Assembly: GCA_944325875.1 (NCBI GenBank)
Contig: CALVBU010000001.1
Span: 248,001 to 312,000, forward strand
Reading direction: 5' to 3'
Source of the DNA: Candidatus Gastranaerophilales bacterium
GTDB taxonomy: Bacteria; Cyanobacteriota; Vampirovibrionia; Gastranaerophilales; Gastranaerophilaceae
DNA length: 64,000 bases
The notes under the pieces were generated by a model. That model did no database searches and was not told where the DNA came from. It was given only the letters and a program-made list of their open reading frames with translations. Below, one piece after another: positions 52,801-61,623 of the stretch. The first letter of the stretch is position 1, and every line of letters begins with the position of its first letter. Both the position numbers and the translations under genes were made by a program.

Positions 52801-54255
52801 ATGAAGGTAGAAAAGATTAGTTTAAATAGTTACGGCAACATGCCTAGGTCAAAGGACTCGGGAGGAACAAAGCTTTACGCAAACAGAGCTTTAAATACAA
52901 ACTTTACAGGTGGCATTCCTCAAGCCGATTTAGTAAAAGACATACAACAGCTTATGCCAAAAACAATTAAGGCAACAAACAGACTTGCAGATAGCATGGG
53001 CGAAATTCAAAACATCATAATCAACGCAGTTGGTACCGGTTTGGTTGCGCCAATATTTATCAAATATAATCCGTTATCAAAAACTGATGAAGACACAAGG
53101 ACATATTCAGCTTGGAGACAACCGCTCTCAGCAGTCTTAGCTATTGCAACCCAAGCTAGCATGGTTGCTCCGTTTAATAATTTAATTAACTGGATGGCAA
53201 ACACTGGAAAATTACCAGACCCATATAACAAAACAAACTTCCAAGACGACAAATATATTGCCAAAATAATTAAAAAGACACAACCTAATTTATCTAAAGA
53301 ACAACTGGGTGTAGCTGTCAAAAAAGAGCAAGAAAGACAATATAAAGAACTTTTAGAAAACTTAAGAAACCAAAATACTATTTTCATAAAACAACACAAA
53401 ATGCCATCTAAACCAATGGATGAAGCATCATATAAAAATCTTCTTTTAGAAACTGTCGATTCTATGATAAAAGAAGATAATAAAAAATTGGAAAATTGTG
53501 GAACAACAAAACAAAAAAGAGCAATCCGAAGTGAATTCTTCCGCAAACACAATGATTACGCAAAACAAGTAATGAGCGGAATCCAAAAAGATACTGAAAA
53601 ATATGCAACTCTTGATGAATATAGAAATTATTTATCAGGAAAAATCAAATCATTGAAATCAGAGCAAGCTGATCAAGAACTTATCTCAATGGTAAAAGAA
53701 ATCCAAGATAGAGCTCAAATTAAGCCACATGACGAAAATGCAGAAAAAGCTCTAATCAAGGAAGTTCAAAATAAAATTACAAAAATGTTAAAACAAGTAA
53801 ATACATATTCAAACATTCTTTCAGAAGAAGATGTTGTGAAACATGTAGATGAAAGTATTCAAACCTCAAAATCAGCACTTGAAAAATCAATCAGTACTTT
53901 AAATGAAATAAAAACAAAATTAAATACCCCAGACAGCATATCAATAAAAGAGATTGAAAAACAAATTGCTCAAAAATTAAAAGAAGGTAATATTACTGAT
54001 GAATGCAGTATAAAAACTTCTTTTGCAACAAAAGTAATTGAAAAATACAAATCAAATATTGAAGGAAGCTTAAAAGGCTACAAACAGTTTACAGGATTGG
54101 TAATATCACTAGCAGTTCTTCCTGTTTCTTGTTACCTATTGAACTGGATCTATCCATCATTTATGGATGCATTATTTCCTAATCTTTCTAACAAAAAACA
54201 TGACAATGAAGCTTCAGCCCTAGTCGCAAAAGCTCCTAAGAAAGAGGAGGTGTAA
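52801..54255 (+). CDS. FTG-motif membrane protein with coiled coil
   Basis: 484 residues. NTNFTGG occurs at residues 32-38 after a disordered start. A hydrophobic region follows (about 75-90 and 105-130, AVGTGLVAPIFIKYNPLSKT then PLSAVLAIATQASMV), then a long Lys/Glu/Gln-rich coiled coil (about 165-420), and one C-terminal membrane helix (about 432-450). No named family recognised. It is followed by the next gene after two bases; an AAAGAGGAGG-type site at its 3' end serves that gene. A 14-bp palindrome CTATATATATATAG lies 26 bases upstream of the start. Confidence 0.6.
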   Translation: MKVEKISLNSYGNMPRSKDSGGTKLYANRALNTNFTGGIPQADLVKDIQQLMPKTIKATNRLADSMGEIQNIIINAVGTGLVAPIFIKYNPLSKTDEDTRTYSAWRQPLSAVLAIATQASMVAPFNNLINWMANTGKLPDPYNKTNFQDDKYIAKIIKKTQPNLSKEQLGVAVKKEQERQYKELLENLRNQNTIFIKQHKMPSKPMDEASYKNLLLETVDSMIKEDNKKLENCGTTKQKRAIRSEFFRKHNDYAKQVMSGIQKDTEKYATLDEYRNYLSGKIKSLKSEQADQELISMVKEIQDRAQIKPHDENAEKALIKEVQNKITKMLKQVNTYSNILSEEDVVKHVDESIQTSKSALEKSISTLNEIKTKLNTPDSISIKEIEKQIAQKLKEGNITDECSIKTSFATKVIEKYKSNIEGSLKGYKQFTGLVISLAVLPVSCYLLNWIYPSFMDALFPNLSNKKHDNEASALVAKAPKKEEV

Positions 54256-54257
54256 TA

Positions 54258-54962
54258 ATGGCAAGGATTTCTAATATAATCTCAAATGCAACAAATAAAG
54301 TAGTTGATTATGCATTAGTAAAACCATTAAATAAACTTTCTACAGCTCCTGGAATGGCTCGCGTTAGAAAAGAATATTGCAACAAAAACATGAACTTTAT
54401 CAATGGTATCGGTATTGCATCTATCGTATTAAAAGACGGTTTAGGATGCTATATGTACGTAAACCAAAGTTTGCACAATGAAAAGATTCCTGATGATAAA
54501 AGAAAGTTTGTTGCTGCACTAGACTTAGCAAATGGTGGTTTGATGATTGCAATGCAAATATTAATGCACTTAACAATTTCCAATAAGCTTATGCAATCAA
54601 AAATGTTCAATAAACTTTACGGTAAATACTTTAACAGAAGTGTAACCAAAGGTTATCAAGCAATACTTAAAAACCACGATAAATACAAAGGAATGACAAA
54701 CAAAGAATTCACCGATGCAATGGGTGTAATCCGTGGCAAAGCAGTAGAAGCATTTAGTAATATTACATCACTTGCAGCTGCTACAATTATCGGAAAACGC
54801 GTAATTGTACCGTTCATAGCAACACCTTTAGCTGATAAAACAAAAGCTTGGATGTGCAGAAACGATAAGCCTGCAGAAATAAGCTCTGAAACTAAAAATA
54901 CATACTGTTGTGAAAAACATAATCACAAAAAAGATGAAGATGAAACGCAAAAGAAAGCATAA
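54258..54962 (+). CDS. Uncharacterised membrane protein, partner of the upstream FTG gene
   Basis: 234 residues. Hydrophobic segments near 50-70 (NGIGIASIVLKDGLGCYMYV), 88-108 (ALDLANGGLMIAMQILMHLT) and 160-185. The His/Cys/Lys-rich C-terminus (CCEKHNHKKDEDETQKKA) could bind metal. It starts 2 bases after the preceding stop with GAGGAGG, so the pair is made together. No family recognised. Ends before a strong terminator. Confidence 0.6.
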   Translation: MARISNIISNATNKVVDYALVKPLNKLSTAPGMARVRKEYCNKNMNFINGIGIASIVLKDGLGCYMYVNQSLHNEKIPDDKRKFVAALDLANGGLMIAMQILMHLTISNKLMQSKMFNKLYGKYFNRSVTKGYQAILKNHDKYKGMTNKEFTDAMGVIRGKAVEAFSNITSLAAATIIGKRVIVPFIATPLADKTKAWMCRNDKPAEISSETKNTYCCEKHNHKKDEDETQKKA

Positions 54963-55007
54963 CAAATCTATATTATAGATATTTAAATACTTAAATAATA
55001 ACACCAC

Positions 55008-55040
55008 AAAAAAAGCGATTTTAAAAATCGCTTTTTTTTT
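55008..55040. terminator. Bidirectional intrinsic terminator
   Basis: A-rich run plus GCGATT pairs with AATCGC followed by nine T, between convergent genes. Confidence 0.88.
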
Positions 55041-55044
55041 ATAT

Positions 55045-55392
55045 TTAAAATGGTTTTGTTTGATTTAATTTCAATCTTAGATCTCTAAACCTTGCAATGT
55101 CTTCCTGAGTCTTACCTGAATCTTTAAATACAGCCTGAGCTGAAGGATGAACCATCAAAACATAATCCATATGGATTTCTAAGAAATTATATTTTCTTGG
55201 AGCTTGATTTGCATTTCTCGGATAAATCTCAGCATTAGTTACTGCCAAAAATCTTCTTTCTTTATCGTTTAACAAATCTGTTAACTCACGGTTTGTATTA
55301 GTATATTTAGATACGTGAACAACACCTTTAATATCGTGATCAACAGTTAAAATACTTACTTCTATAGGAACTGTATCCAAATTTTTTGCCAT
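55045..55392 (-). CDS. Uncharacterised conserved-looking protein
   Basis: 115 residues, mostly beta: VPIEVSILTVDHDIKGVVHV, RRFLAVTNAEIYPRN and NFLEIHMDYVLMVHPS. The pattern (short beta barrel with an ILTVDHDIKG turn) suggests a small ligand- or nucleic-acid-binding fold, but no family was recognised. AAGGAT ribosome site. Last gene downstream of lysA-cdaA-yitT on the same strand, with a 64-base gap. Confidence 0.6.
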   Translation of the reverse strand: MAKNLDTVPIEVSILTVDHDIKGVVHVSKYTNTNRELTDLLNDKERRFLAVTNAEIYPRNANQAPRKYNFLEIHMDYVLMVHPSAQAVFKDSGKTQEDIARFRDLRLKLNQTKPF

Positions 55393-55456
55393 CTTCTTAT
55401 CCTTTAATAACTCTAATAACTCAAGTATAATATATTTTCTAAAAATTGTCTATATG

Positions 55457-56338
55457 TTAAATTTTATCAATTCTTTTTTTCATTCTTGTGCCATAGACTT
55501 CGTGCACGTCGACTACTGATAAAAATGCCATAGGATCAATTTTCCTTACAACTTCTTTTAATTTACTCATTTCAAGTCTCGAAACTACACAATAAATAAC
55601 GGTTTTATCAGCTCCAGAATAGCCACCTTTACCATATAAATAGGTAACACCAATTTCTAAGTCTTCAATTAGGACTTTTCCAATTTCTTCAGCACAATCA
55701 CTTATAATTCGAATTGATTTAGAAGTATCAAGACCGTCAATTACAACATCAATAACTCGATAAGCTACAAAATAAGTAAGGATTGAATACATTGCCTGCT
55801 CCCATCCAAAAATAAGTCCGGAAGCTCCATAAATAAATATATTAAATCCCATTATAATTTCACCAACAGACAATCCAAACTTTTTAGATAGAACAAGCGA
55901 CATAATCTCAGTGCCATCAAGCGAACCTTCGTTCTTTAAAACAAGTCCGACTCCAAAACCGAGAATAATACCGCCAAAAACAGTTGCTAATAAATGATCA
56001 TGAGTAACTTCATAATGGCTGAATAAATTTGTAGCTATACCAAGCATAGCAATCGCATAAAATGTTTGAAACAAAAAAGTTTTTCCCATTTTATTCAATG
56101 CTAAACACAAGAATGGGATATTTAAAACAACAATTAACAAACCTAAATTATATTTTAAAAGATGACTTAATATCATTGATACACCAACGACACCACCATC
56201 AATTATTTTATTCGGAACTAAAAAGCCCTCGATTGCGAAACCTGCTATAAAAGCCCCCAAAGATAAAAATATCATTTTTCTAATAATACTAAATACTGTT
56301 TTTCTTTGAGGTAATTTTATGCAGCTACTTAAGTTCAT
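55457..56338 (-). CDS. YitT-family membrane protein (DUF161/DUF2179)
   Basis: 293 residues. Five N-terminal membrane helices with the family motifs GFLVPNKIIDGGVVGVSMIL (about 44-63) and GFGVGLVLKNEGSLDGTEIM (about 126-145), and a C-terminal DUF2179 domain (about 205-290, VTYLYGKGGYSGADKTVIYC). Function unknown; widespread in bacteria. It follows cdaA by 3 bases, so it belongs to the lysA-cdaA operon. Confidence 0.9.
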   Translation of the reverse strand: MNLSSCIKLPQRKTVFSIIRKMIFLSLGAFIAGFAIEGFLVPNKIIDGGVVGVSMILSHLLKYNLGLLIVVLNIPFLCLALNKMGKTFLFQTFYAIAMLGIATNLFSHYEVTHDHLLATVFGGIILGFGVGLVLKNEGSLDGTEIMSLVLSKKFGLSVGEIIMGFNIFIYGASGLIFGWEQAMYSILTYFVAYRVIDVVIDGLDTSKSIRIISDCAEEIGKVLIEDLEIGVTYLYGKGGYSGADKTVIYCVVSRLEMSKLKEVVRKIDPMAFLSVVDVHEVYGTRMKKRIDKI

Positions 56339-56341
56339 ATC

Positions 56342-57250
56342 TTAGTCCTTCTTATCAATATTTTTTCTTATAGTAATGAAATTATTAATCTTAAATATAG
56401 TTTTCTTATTATCGAATTCTTCTTCTTTTCTATAGCCCAAGATATTTTCTAAGTCAGTTTTTAAAGTAATAAGATCTTCATATTTTTTGAGAGTACCATC
56501 AAGAGCAATAGAAACATCACCTGTTTCTTCTGATACAACAAGACAAGCTGCCTCACTTGCTTCTGACATACCTATAGCTGCTCGATGACGAGTACCATAT
56601 TTCCAACTTAATTTAGGATCTTCGGTTAATGGAAGTAACACACCTGCTGAAATTATTTTAGAATCATTAATTACAACAGCACCATCATGTAATGGGGTGT
56701 TTGGATGGAATATTGTTAATAACAATTCAGTTGATAAATCAGCATTTAATTTTGTACCGACATCGTAATATGTATTACTTAAATCATTTTGGAAAACAAT
56801 CAAAGCTCCAGTATGTGATTTTGAAAGAAATCTGACAGCTTCAACTATTTCTTTTATAACATCAATTTTTTCATCACTTTCTACCTTTGTATTACTTGGT
56901 GAAAATGCCCGACTAATAAAATCTACCTGACCTAAAAAGCCTAAGAATCTACGTAATTCCGGTTGGAAAATAACGATTAAACTCAAGGAAACTAAAGTAA
57001 CGATTGATTTCAAAAACATTCCTAATATTTTCAAATCAAAACGAACAAGGATTTCTCCAAATACCCAAACAAAAATAAGAATGAATATACCTTTTACGAA
57101 CTTTTCAGACTGAGTATTTTTAATGAACTTTTTATAAAAAGCGTACAATATCAGCACGATTAAAAATACTTCAAACATATTTGTCCAACTAAAAGTTAGA
57201 TCCATTGCGCCTATTTGAGATTGTAAATAAAAAAGAAAATCGTCGAACAT
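56342..57250 (-). CDS. cdaA: Diadenylate cyclase CdaA
   Basis: 302 residues. Three N-terminal membrane helices (about 20-90), a short coiled coil, then the DAC domain: ALIVFQNDLSNTYYDVGTKL, the DGA motif in NTPLHDGAVVIND (about 186) and the RHR motif in YGTRHRAAIGMSEAS (about 221). Makes c-di-AMP from two ATP at the membrane. No ybbR/cdaR gene follows, unlike Firmicutes; instead a YitT gene does. The degrading enzyme PgpH is encoded at 47849-50047. Confidence 0.94.
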   Translation of the reverse strand: MFDDFLFYLQSQIGAMDLTFSWTNMFEVFLIVLILYAFYKKFIKNTQSEKFVKGIFILIFVWVFGEILVRFDLKILGMFLKSIVTLVSLSLIVIFQPELRRFLGFLGQVDFISRAFSPSNTKVESDEKIDVIKEIVEAVRFLSKSHTGALIVFQNDLSNTYYDVGTKLNADLSTELLLTIFHPNTPLHDGAVVINDSKIISAGVLLPLTEDPKLSWKYGTRHRAAIGMSEASEAACLVVSEETGDVSIALDGTLKKYEDLITLKTDLENILGYRKEEEFDNKKTIFKINNFITIRKNIDKKD

Positions 57251-57251
57251 A

Positions 57252-58580
57252 CTACTTTAACCTGTCAGGAATTACATCTTTTGCAACTAAATCATCAAGA
57301 GTCTCTCTATTTACTATAATATCAGATTGAGAATTATTTACAAGTACCATTTGAGGTTTTTGTACTCTATTATAATTAGATGCCATAGAATAATTATAAG
57401 CACCTGTATTATAAACACATAGAATATCACCTTCTTCAATTTGAGGAAGAGAAATATCCTTAATCAAAATATCACCGCTTTCACAAAATCTGCCTGCAAT
57501 GGTAACTGTTTCTATATTTTCGTCTAAAGGTTTATTTGCGATTTGAGCAGAATATTCAGCCTGATACATAGATGGTCTAGGATTATCTGACATCCCACCA
57601 TCTACCGCAACGTATTTTTTACCTTTAGGCACTTGCTTAGAACTTCCTAGAGTATAAAGAGTTACACCAGATGTAGAAATTATACTTCTACCAGGCTCGA
57701 TAAATAATGTAGGCGGTTCTATACCATATTTTTCAACACTTGCATTTAAACTTTTTATAATTACATCGGCAATTTCAAAAGCGGAAGGTGGAAGATCTTT
57801 TTCTGTATATTTAACGCCTAAACCACCACCAATATTAATTTCATCGAGTTTTAAACCGAATTTTTCATCAAGTCTAGATAATTCTTTTACTAAAATTTCA
57901 ATTTCATCATGGTAGACTTGAGTTTCAAAAATTTGAGAACCAATATGCGCGTGAAGCCCGTGCAAATTAAGATTTTTATATTCATCAAGAATAAGACTTA
58001 CAGCTTCATCAACTTGGGTCAAATCAAACCCGAATTTTGAATCAAGATGACCTGTTTGAATATACTCATGGGTATGACATTCTATCCCCGGAGTTATTCT
58101 AAGCAAAATATTAGCAATTTTATTTTCACTTTTAGCAATTTCATTTAACAATGAAAGCTCTAAGAAATTATCTACAGAAAATCTTCCAACACCTAGATCT
58201 AATGCAAGCTTAATTTCATCAACTGATTTATTGTTTCCGTTAAACAAAACCTTACTCATATCAACACCGGCTTTATATACAGTGTAAATTTCACCACCTG
58301 ATACAACATCAAAACCAAAGCCTTCTGAAGATAAAATTGCAGAAGTAGCCATAGTACAAAGAGCTTTAGATGCATACATCATATTAACTTTTTCATAAGA
58401 AGAAAAAGCCTGTTTATAATTTTGACAAATACCTCTTAAAGTAGCTTCATCCAAAACATACAAAGGAGTCGAATACTTCTGAGCTAACTCAACTAAATCA
58501 CAACCACCGATTTCAAGATTTTGATTATCATTAATTTCCGTTGTAATTGGCTTTAAAGATTGATTAATGCTCTCTTGCAT
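57252..58580 (-). CDS. lysA: Diaminopimelate decarboxylase
   Basis: 442 residues, alanine-racemase fold. PLP lysine Lys72 in MMYASKALCTMA; HAHIGSQI (about 213), EINIGGGLGV (about 246), LFIEPGRSI (about 293), and catalytic Cys in AGRFCESGDI (about 364). Converts meso-DAP to lysine. AAAGGAG ribosome site. The cdaA gene follows after one base, coupling lysine/cell-wall precursor metabolism and c-di-AMP synthesis in one operon. Confidence 0.95.
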   Translation of the reverse strand: MQESINQSLKPITTEINDNQNLEIGGCDLVELAQKYSTPLYVLDEATLRGICQNYKQAFSSYEKVNMMYASKALCTMATSAILSSEGFGFDVVSGGEIYTVYKAGVDMSKVLFNGNNKSVDEIKLALDLGVGRFSVDNFLELSLLNEIAKSENKIANILLRITPGIECHTHEYIQTGHLDSKFGFDLTQVDEAVSLILDEYKNLNLHGLHAHIGSQIFETQVYHDEIEILVKELSRLDEKFGLKLDEINIGGGLGVKYTEKDLPPSAFEIADVIIKSLNASVEKYGIEPPTLFIEPGRSIISTSGVTLYTLGSSKQVPKGKKYVAVDGGMSDNPRPSMYQAEYSAQIANKPLDENIETVTIAGRFCESGDILIKDISLPQIEEGDILCVYNTGAYNYSMASNYNRVQKPQMVLVNNSQSDIIVNRETLDDLVAKDVIPDRLK

Positions 58581-58673
58581 AAAAAGCTCCTTTGACTGTC
58601 TCTCTACTTATATAACTAGTTTAACACAGGGAATTTTAAAATTAAATACAAAACATGAAGTAGTTATACGATA

Positions 58674-58702
58674 TTGAAATATTAACGAAAATAATTTATA
58701 CT
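58674..58702 (+). promoter_or_regulatory. Promoter of the phase-variable prepilin gene
   Basis: TTGAAA, a 17-base spacer, TATACT. The expected start near 58709 leaves a very short leader that contains the AGGAGG site. Confidence 0.65.
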
Positions 58703-58721
58703 ATATAAAAAGGAGGAATCT

Positions 58722-59553
58722 ATGAAAAACACAATTATAGCTTCAATCTTAAAGAGGGGGGGGGGGCTTTCACTCTGTAAATAAAGGACCTGGACGGGAT
58801 TGTTTAAAATTTAAAGAAAAGCTCAAGGCACAAAACCCTTTTTCCATTACGGAAGCTTTTACTCTGGCAGAAGTACTGATTACTCTTGGCATTATCGGAA
58901 TTATAGCAGCATTAACCTTACCACAAGTTATAGTTAATTATGAAAAAAAAGCAACCGAAGTTCGCCTAAGAAAAGATTACAGCACATTAGCTAATGCTTT
59001 GAAAATGGCAGAAGCCGAACATGGACCTATTGAGACCTGGGCTGGAGTAAATGGCGAAAATTTTAAAGAATATTTCAAAAAAATGGAACCATATATTCAA
59101 TTTGCAACTGAACCCTGCTTTGAAGAAGAAAAATGTTTACCTAAACAACATGGTGCGTATATGACAGGAATTTATTTCAGATTAAAAGACGGCACTTATG
59201 GACTATTTGCAGATAATAATGTACCAAACCCCGTCAATCCTAAATTTTACTTCACACTTTTAACTAGCGAAAAACATGCAATATACGGACGAACTTTTTT
59301 TAAGTTTTCGATAATGAATTTAAAAAATCTAAAGATAAAAGCAAACACTGGTGCAGCAGGGACCCCTATATGGTACTGGGACACACCGGCAGAATGTAAA
59401 AACAGTAATGCAGCTTGGAACGAATATTATTGTTTTATGAAATTTGCACAAGATGGCTTTACTTTCAAAGACAATTACAACTTTGAAAAATTAAATAACA
59501 TTAACAATGTATATAAGTCAATGTTAAAAACAAAACCTAGAGGGTGGTTTTAA
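58722..59553 (+). CDS. Type IV prepilin-like protein, frame interrupted at an 11-G tract
   Basis: An ideal AGGAGG site precedes ATG 58722, which opens MKNTIIASILKRGGG, but as sequenced this frame stops at 58782-58784. The prepilin signal AFTLAEVLITLGIIGIIAAL lies in the +1 frame from 58856, which continues to the stop at 59553 and has no ATG, GTG or TTG of its own between the TAA at 58750 and the signal. With 10 or 13 G instead of 11, one protein of about 276 residues would result, with an unusually long leader of about 45 residues (FHSVNKGPGRDCLKFKEK...). The mature region has cysteines in EPCFEEEKC and pairs near the C-terminus. Best read as a phase-variable gene in the off state; a sequencing error in the tract is the alternative. 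Confidence 0.7.
58756..58766 (+). repeat. 11-nt poly-G tract
   Basis: Eleven G's 34 bases after the prepilin ATG. Long G runs of this kind are prone to slipped-strand length changes. The tract separates the start codon from the prepilin reading frame. Confidence 0.95.
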
Positions 59554-59559
59554 TTAATT

Positions 59560-60522
59560 TTAAAACTTCAATAATATTCCAATACATAAAAGAAGACAGA
59601 ACCATATCATAAGATTTCTTGCTTGAAACAAAATAAAATAAAAAGATTCCGTACCCTCTTGCTTAACTGCATCCCAGTTATCAAGAGGGTAATTCCACCA
59701 TCTTATTTCAGGCACTATATCTTGATTACTATTATATCTTTTCATTTGATTATAAATATAACAAGCAAAAGGTATAGTTAAAAATGATAAAAATACCCAA
59801 TAGTTAGAAATTTTAATTCCAAATAAAGCCGCAAAAATATAACCTAATGAAACAAATACCCCAAATAAAATTAAAGCTTTATTCTTATCATTAATTCTGC
59901 AGCATAAAGTCTTTTTATGAGAAATTTTATCGCAATCAAAGTCAAGCAGAGTATGAATATATAAAAAAGCCACCGTAAACATAACAACCGCAAGAGATAA
60001 AATTAAAACATCTAAGGAAAAGTTTCCTTTCATAACATACCAAACACCTTCAAACATCAATGGTCCGAAAAGCAAGCCAATAACAACTTCACTTAATCCT
60101 ACAAGAGAAAATTTAGCATAAGTCAAAGTAAGAATACCACCAATCAGCATCAACCAGAATACGCCAAACCCACTCCTAAAAAACAGTATAACACCTATTA
60201 AAATTGCGACAAAACAGAATACAGCTATCATTTTAGCTAAATCTTTAAGAGTTATACTACCATCGCGTATAAAACAGCATTTAGTCGCAACAGCACTATT
60301 CATAAGTTTTTCATCTTTTGAAAGAATTCCATAATCTATATAATCATCCGCCATATTACCTGCAAGATGAGTAAAAGAAACTCCAATAAGTGCTAAAATT
60401 CCATTTATAATATCACCGCCATTTAACAACCCAAATACAAAAACTATCAACCAAGAAAGTATAGTAATAGGTAGGGCAAAAGCTCTGGAACATTGAAGCC
60501 AGAACGTTATTTTTTTTATCAT
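59560..60522 (-). CDS. UbiA-family prenyltransferase
   Basis: 320 residues, eight to nine membrane helices. First Asp-rich motif NMADDYIDYG (about 56) and second motif LLDFDCDKISHKK (about 192), both needed for Mg-prenyl diphosphate binding. Members prenylate aromatic acceptors (quinones, hemes, chlorophylls) or others; acceptor unknown. The gene overlaps the 72-residue gene upstream by 4 bases, so it is the last gene of the nanE operon. Confidence 0.85.
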   Translation of the reverse strand: MIKKITFWLQCSRAFALPITILSWLIVFVFGLLNGGDIINGILALIGVSFTHLAGNMADDYIDYGILSKDEKLMNSAVATKCCFIRDGSITLKDLAKMIAVFCFVAILIGVILFFRSGFGVFWLMLIGGILTLTYAKFSLVGLSEVVIGLLFGPLMFEGVWYVMKGNFSLDVLILSLAVVMFTVAFLYIHTLLDFDCDKISHKKTLCCRINDKNKALILFGVFVSLGYIFAALFGIKISNYWVFLSFLTIPFACYIYNQMKRYNSNQDIVPEIRWWNYPLDNWDAVKQEGTESFYFILFQARNLMIWFCLLLCIGILLKF

Positions 60523-60737
60523 TTTAAAAGTCCTCTTATCCCCATAACAGCTTCATAACTGGCACCAGCTTCCAATAGTTCTTCAGCTGAAAGTCCAAAA
60601 AGGGTTATCAACCCATAAACATCCTCAGCACCATTAACCAACTCTGAAGCAACAATTTTTACAGCATCTTCTCTTGAAAGATTAGACACCCTATCATTTA
60701 TACCTAAATGGAAACTTCTTTTTTTAGCCTTACCCAT
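60519..60737 (-). CDS. Small helical protein between the ROK kinase and the UbiA prenyltransferase
   Basis: 72 residues from the ATG at 60737 (MGKAKKRSFHLGINDRVSNL). Helical, with an acidic second half (SELVNGAEDVYGLITLFGLS). No family recognised; the pattern recalls small helix-hairpin protein-binding domains. Start choice: GAGAG upstream of 60737; an alternative ATG at 60761 lies further inside the kinase gene. It overlaps the kinase gene by 8 bases and the prenyltransferase gene by 4. Confidence 0.6.
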   Translation of the reverse strand: MGKAKKRSFHLGINDRVSNLSREDAVKIVASELVNGAEDVYGLITLFGLSAEELLEAGASYEAVMGIRGLLK

Positions 60738-61623
60738 TATGCTCTCTATCAACTCCCACATTCAATGCTAAGAGAGCTGCACCAATCATACCTGAATAAT
60801 TTCCAGCCTGAGCCTTAATTATTTTAGTAGGAGTAGTGACAATCTCATTATTTACCATTTGAGTCAAATATTCAGTATCCACAAATTCTGCCATTGAACC
60901 TGAGAGAACTATTGCATCAGGATCAAACAAGTTAGCAAGCCCAATAAGCCCTGCTAAAATATCATTTTGCCACTTATTAAAAATTTCACACATTAATTTA
61001 TCTTGTTTTTTCCATCCATCAATAACATCATAAGTAGTAATCTCAGGATTTCCTGAAATTTCTTCTGCAGTAAGTTTTAGCCCTGTACCGGAAGCATAAG
61101 CCTCAAAACAGTCATAACTTCCGCAAGTACATTTACGATGATTATCAGTCCTCAATTTAAAATGCATTTCACCGGCAGCACCTTTTTTACCTTTATATAA
61201 TCGGTTATTTAAAATAATACCGCCGCCAACACCTGTACCAAGGGTTATCATAATAGAATCAGCCATCCCTTTTGAGGCACCGATTATATGTTCAGCCCAA
61301 GCTGCAGCATTAGCATCATTCTCTACAAATACAGGTTTTTCACTCAAAGCTTTAAAATTCATAGACGGATATTCTTTTGCAATATTTCCTGTAGAACCTA
61401 AAATCCCATCATTTGAATTATTAACAGCACCACAAGTTGCAAAAGCAATAACATCAACTTCATTTGATCGTCTTGAGATTATATCTTTAAAAATATTCTG
61501 TATTTCACTGAAAGTCTTAGGGGTAGAAAACTTTTCTATTTCTTCTAAAATCTCCCCTCTTTCATTTATTATCGTATTATAAATTTTAGTTCCGCCAACA
61601 TCAATAGCTAAAGCTTTTTTCAT
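60730..61623 (-). CDS. nanK: ROK-family sugar kinase, probably N-acetylmannosamine kinase
   Basis: 297 residues. ATP-binding LAIDVGGTKIYNT at the start, catalytic Asp in VFVENDANAAAWAEHI (about 97), GTGVGGGIIL (about 130), and the ROK zinc site CTCGSYDCFEAYASG (about 163). ROK kinases act on glucose, ManNAc, GlcNAc and others. The nanE gene lies 206 bases upstream in the same operon, which favours ManNAc kinase (NanK), but glucokinase or GlcNAc kinase cannot be excluded. Its start overlaps the preceding small gene by 4 bases. Confidence 0.75.
   Translation of the reverse strand: MKKALAIDVGGTKIYNTIINERGEILEEIEKFSTPKTFSEIQNIFKDIISRRSNEVDVIAFATCGAVNNSNDGILGSTGNIAKEYPSMNFKALSEKPVFVENDANAAAWAEHIIGASKGMADSIMITLGTGVGGGIILNNRLYKGKKGAAGEMHFKLRTDNHRKCTCGSYDCFEAYASGTGLKLTAEEISGNPEITTYDVIDGWKKQDKLMCEIFNKWQNDILAGLIGLANLFDPDAIVLSGSMAEFVDTEYLTQMVNNEIVTTPTKIIKAQAGNYSGMIGAALLALNVGVDREHNG

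Noticed and set aside
53007-53552. Reverse ORF of 181 codons
   Set aside because: Antisense to the coiled-coil gene at 52801; composition reflects the complementary strand of Lys/Gln-rich coding sequence.
58999-59553. Prepilin-region ORF taken as a stand-alone gene from the TTG at 58999
   Set aside because: That start would remove the AFTLAEV signal and membrane helix; the frame clearly extends upstream to the G tract.
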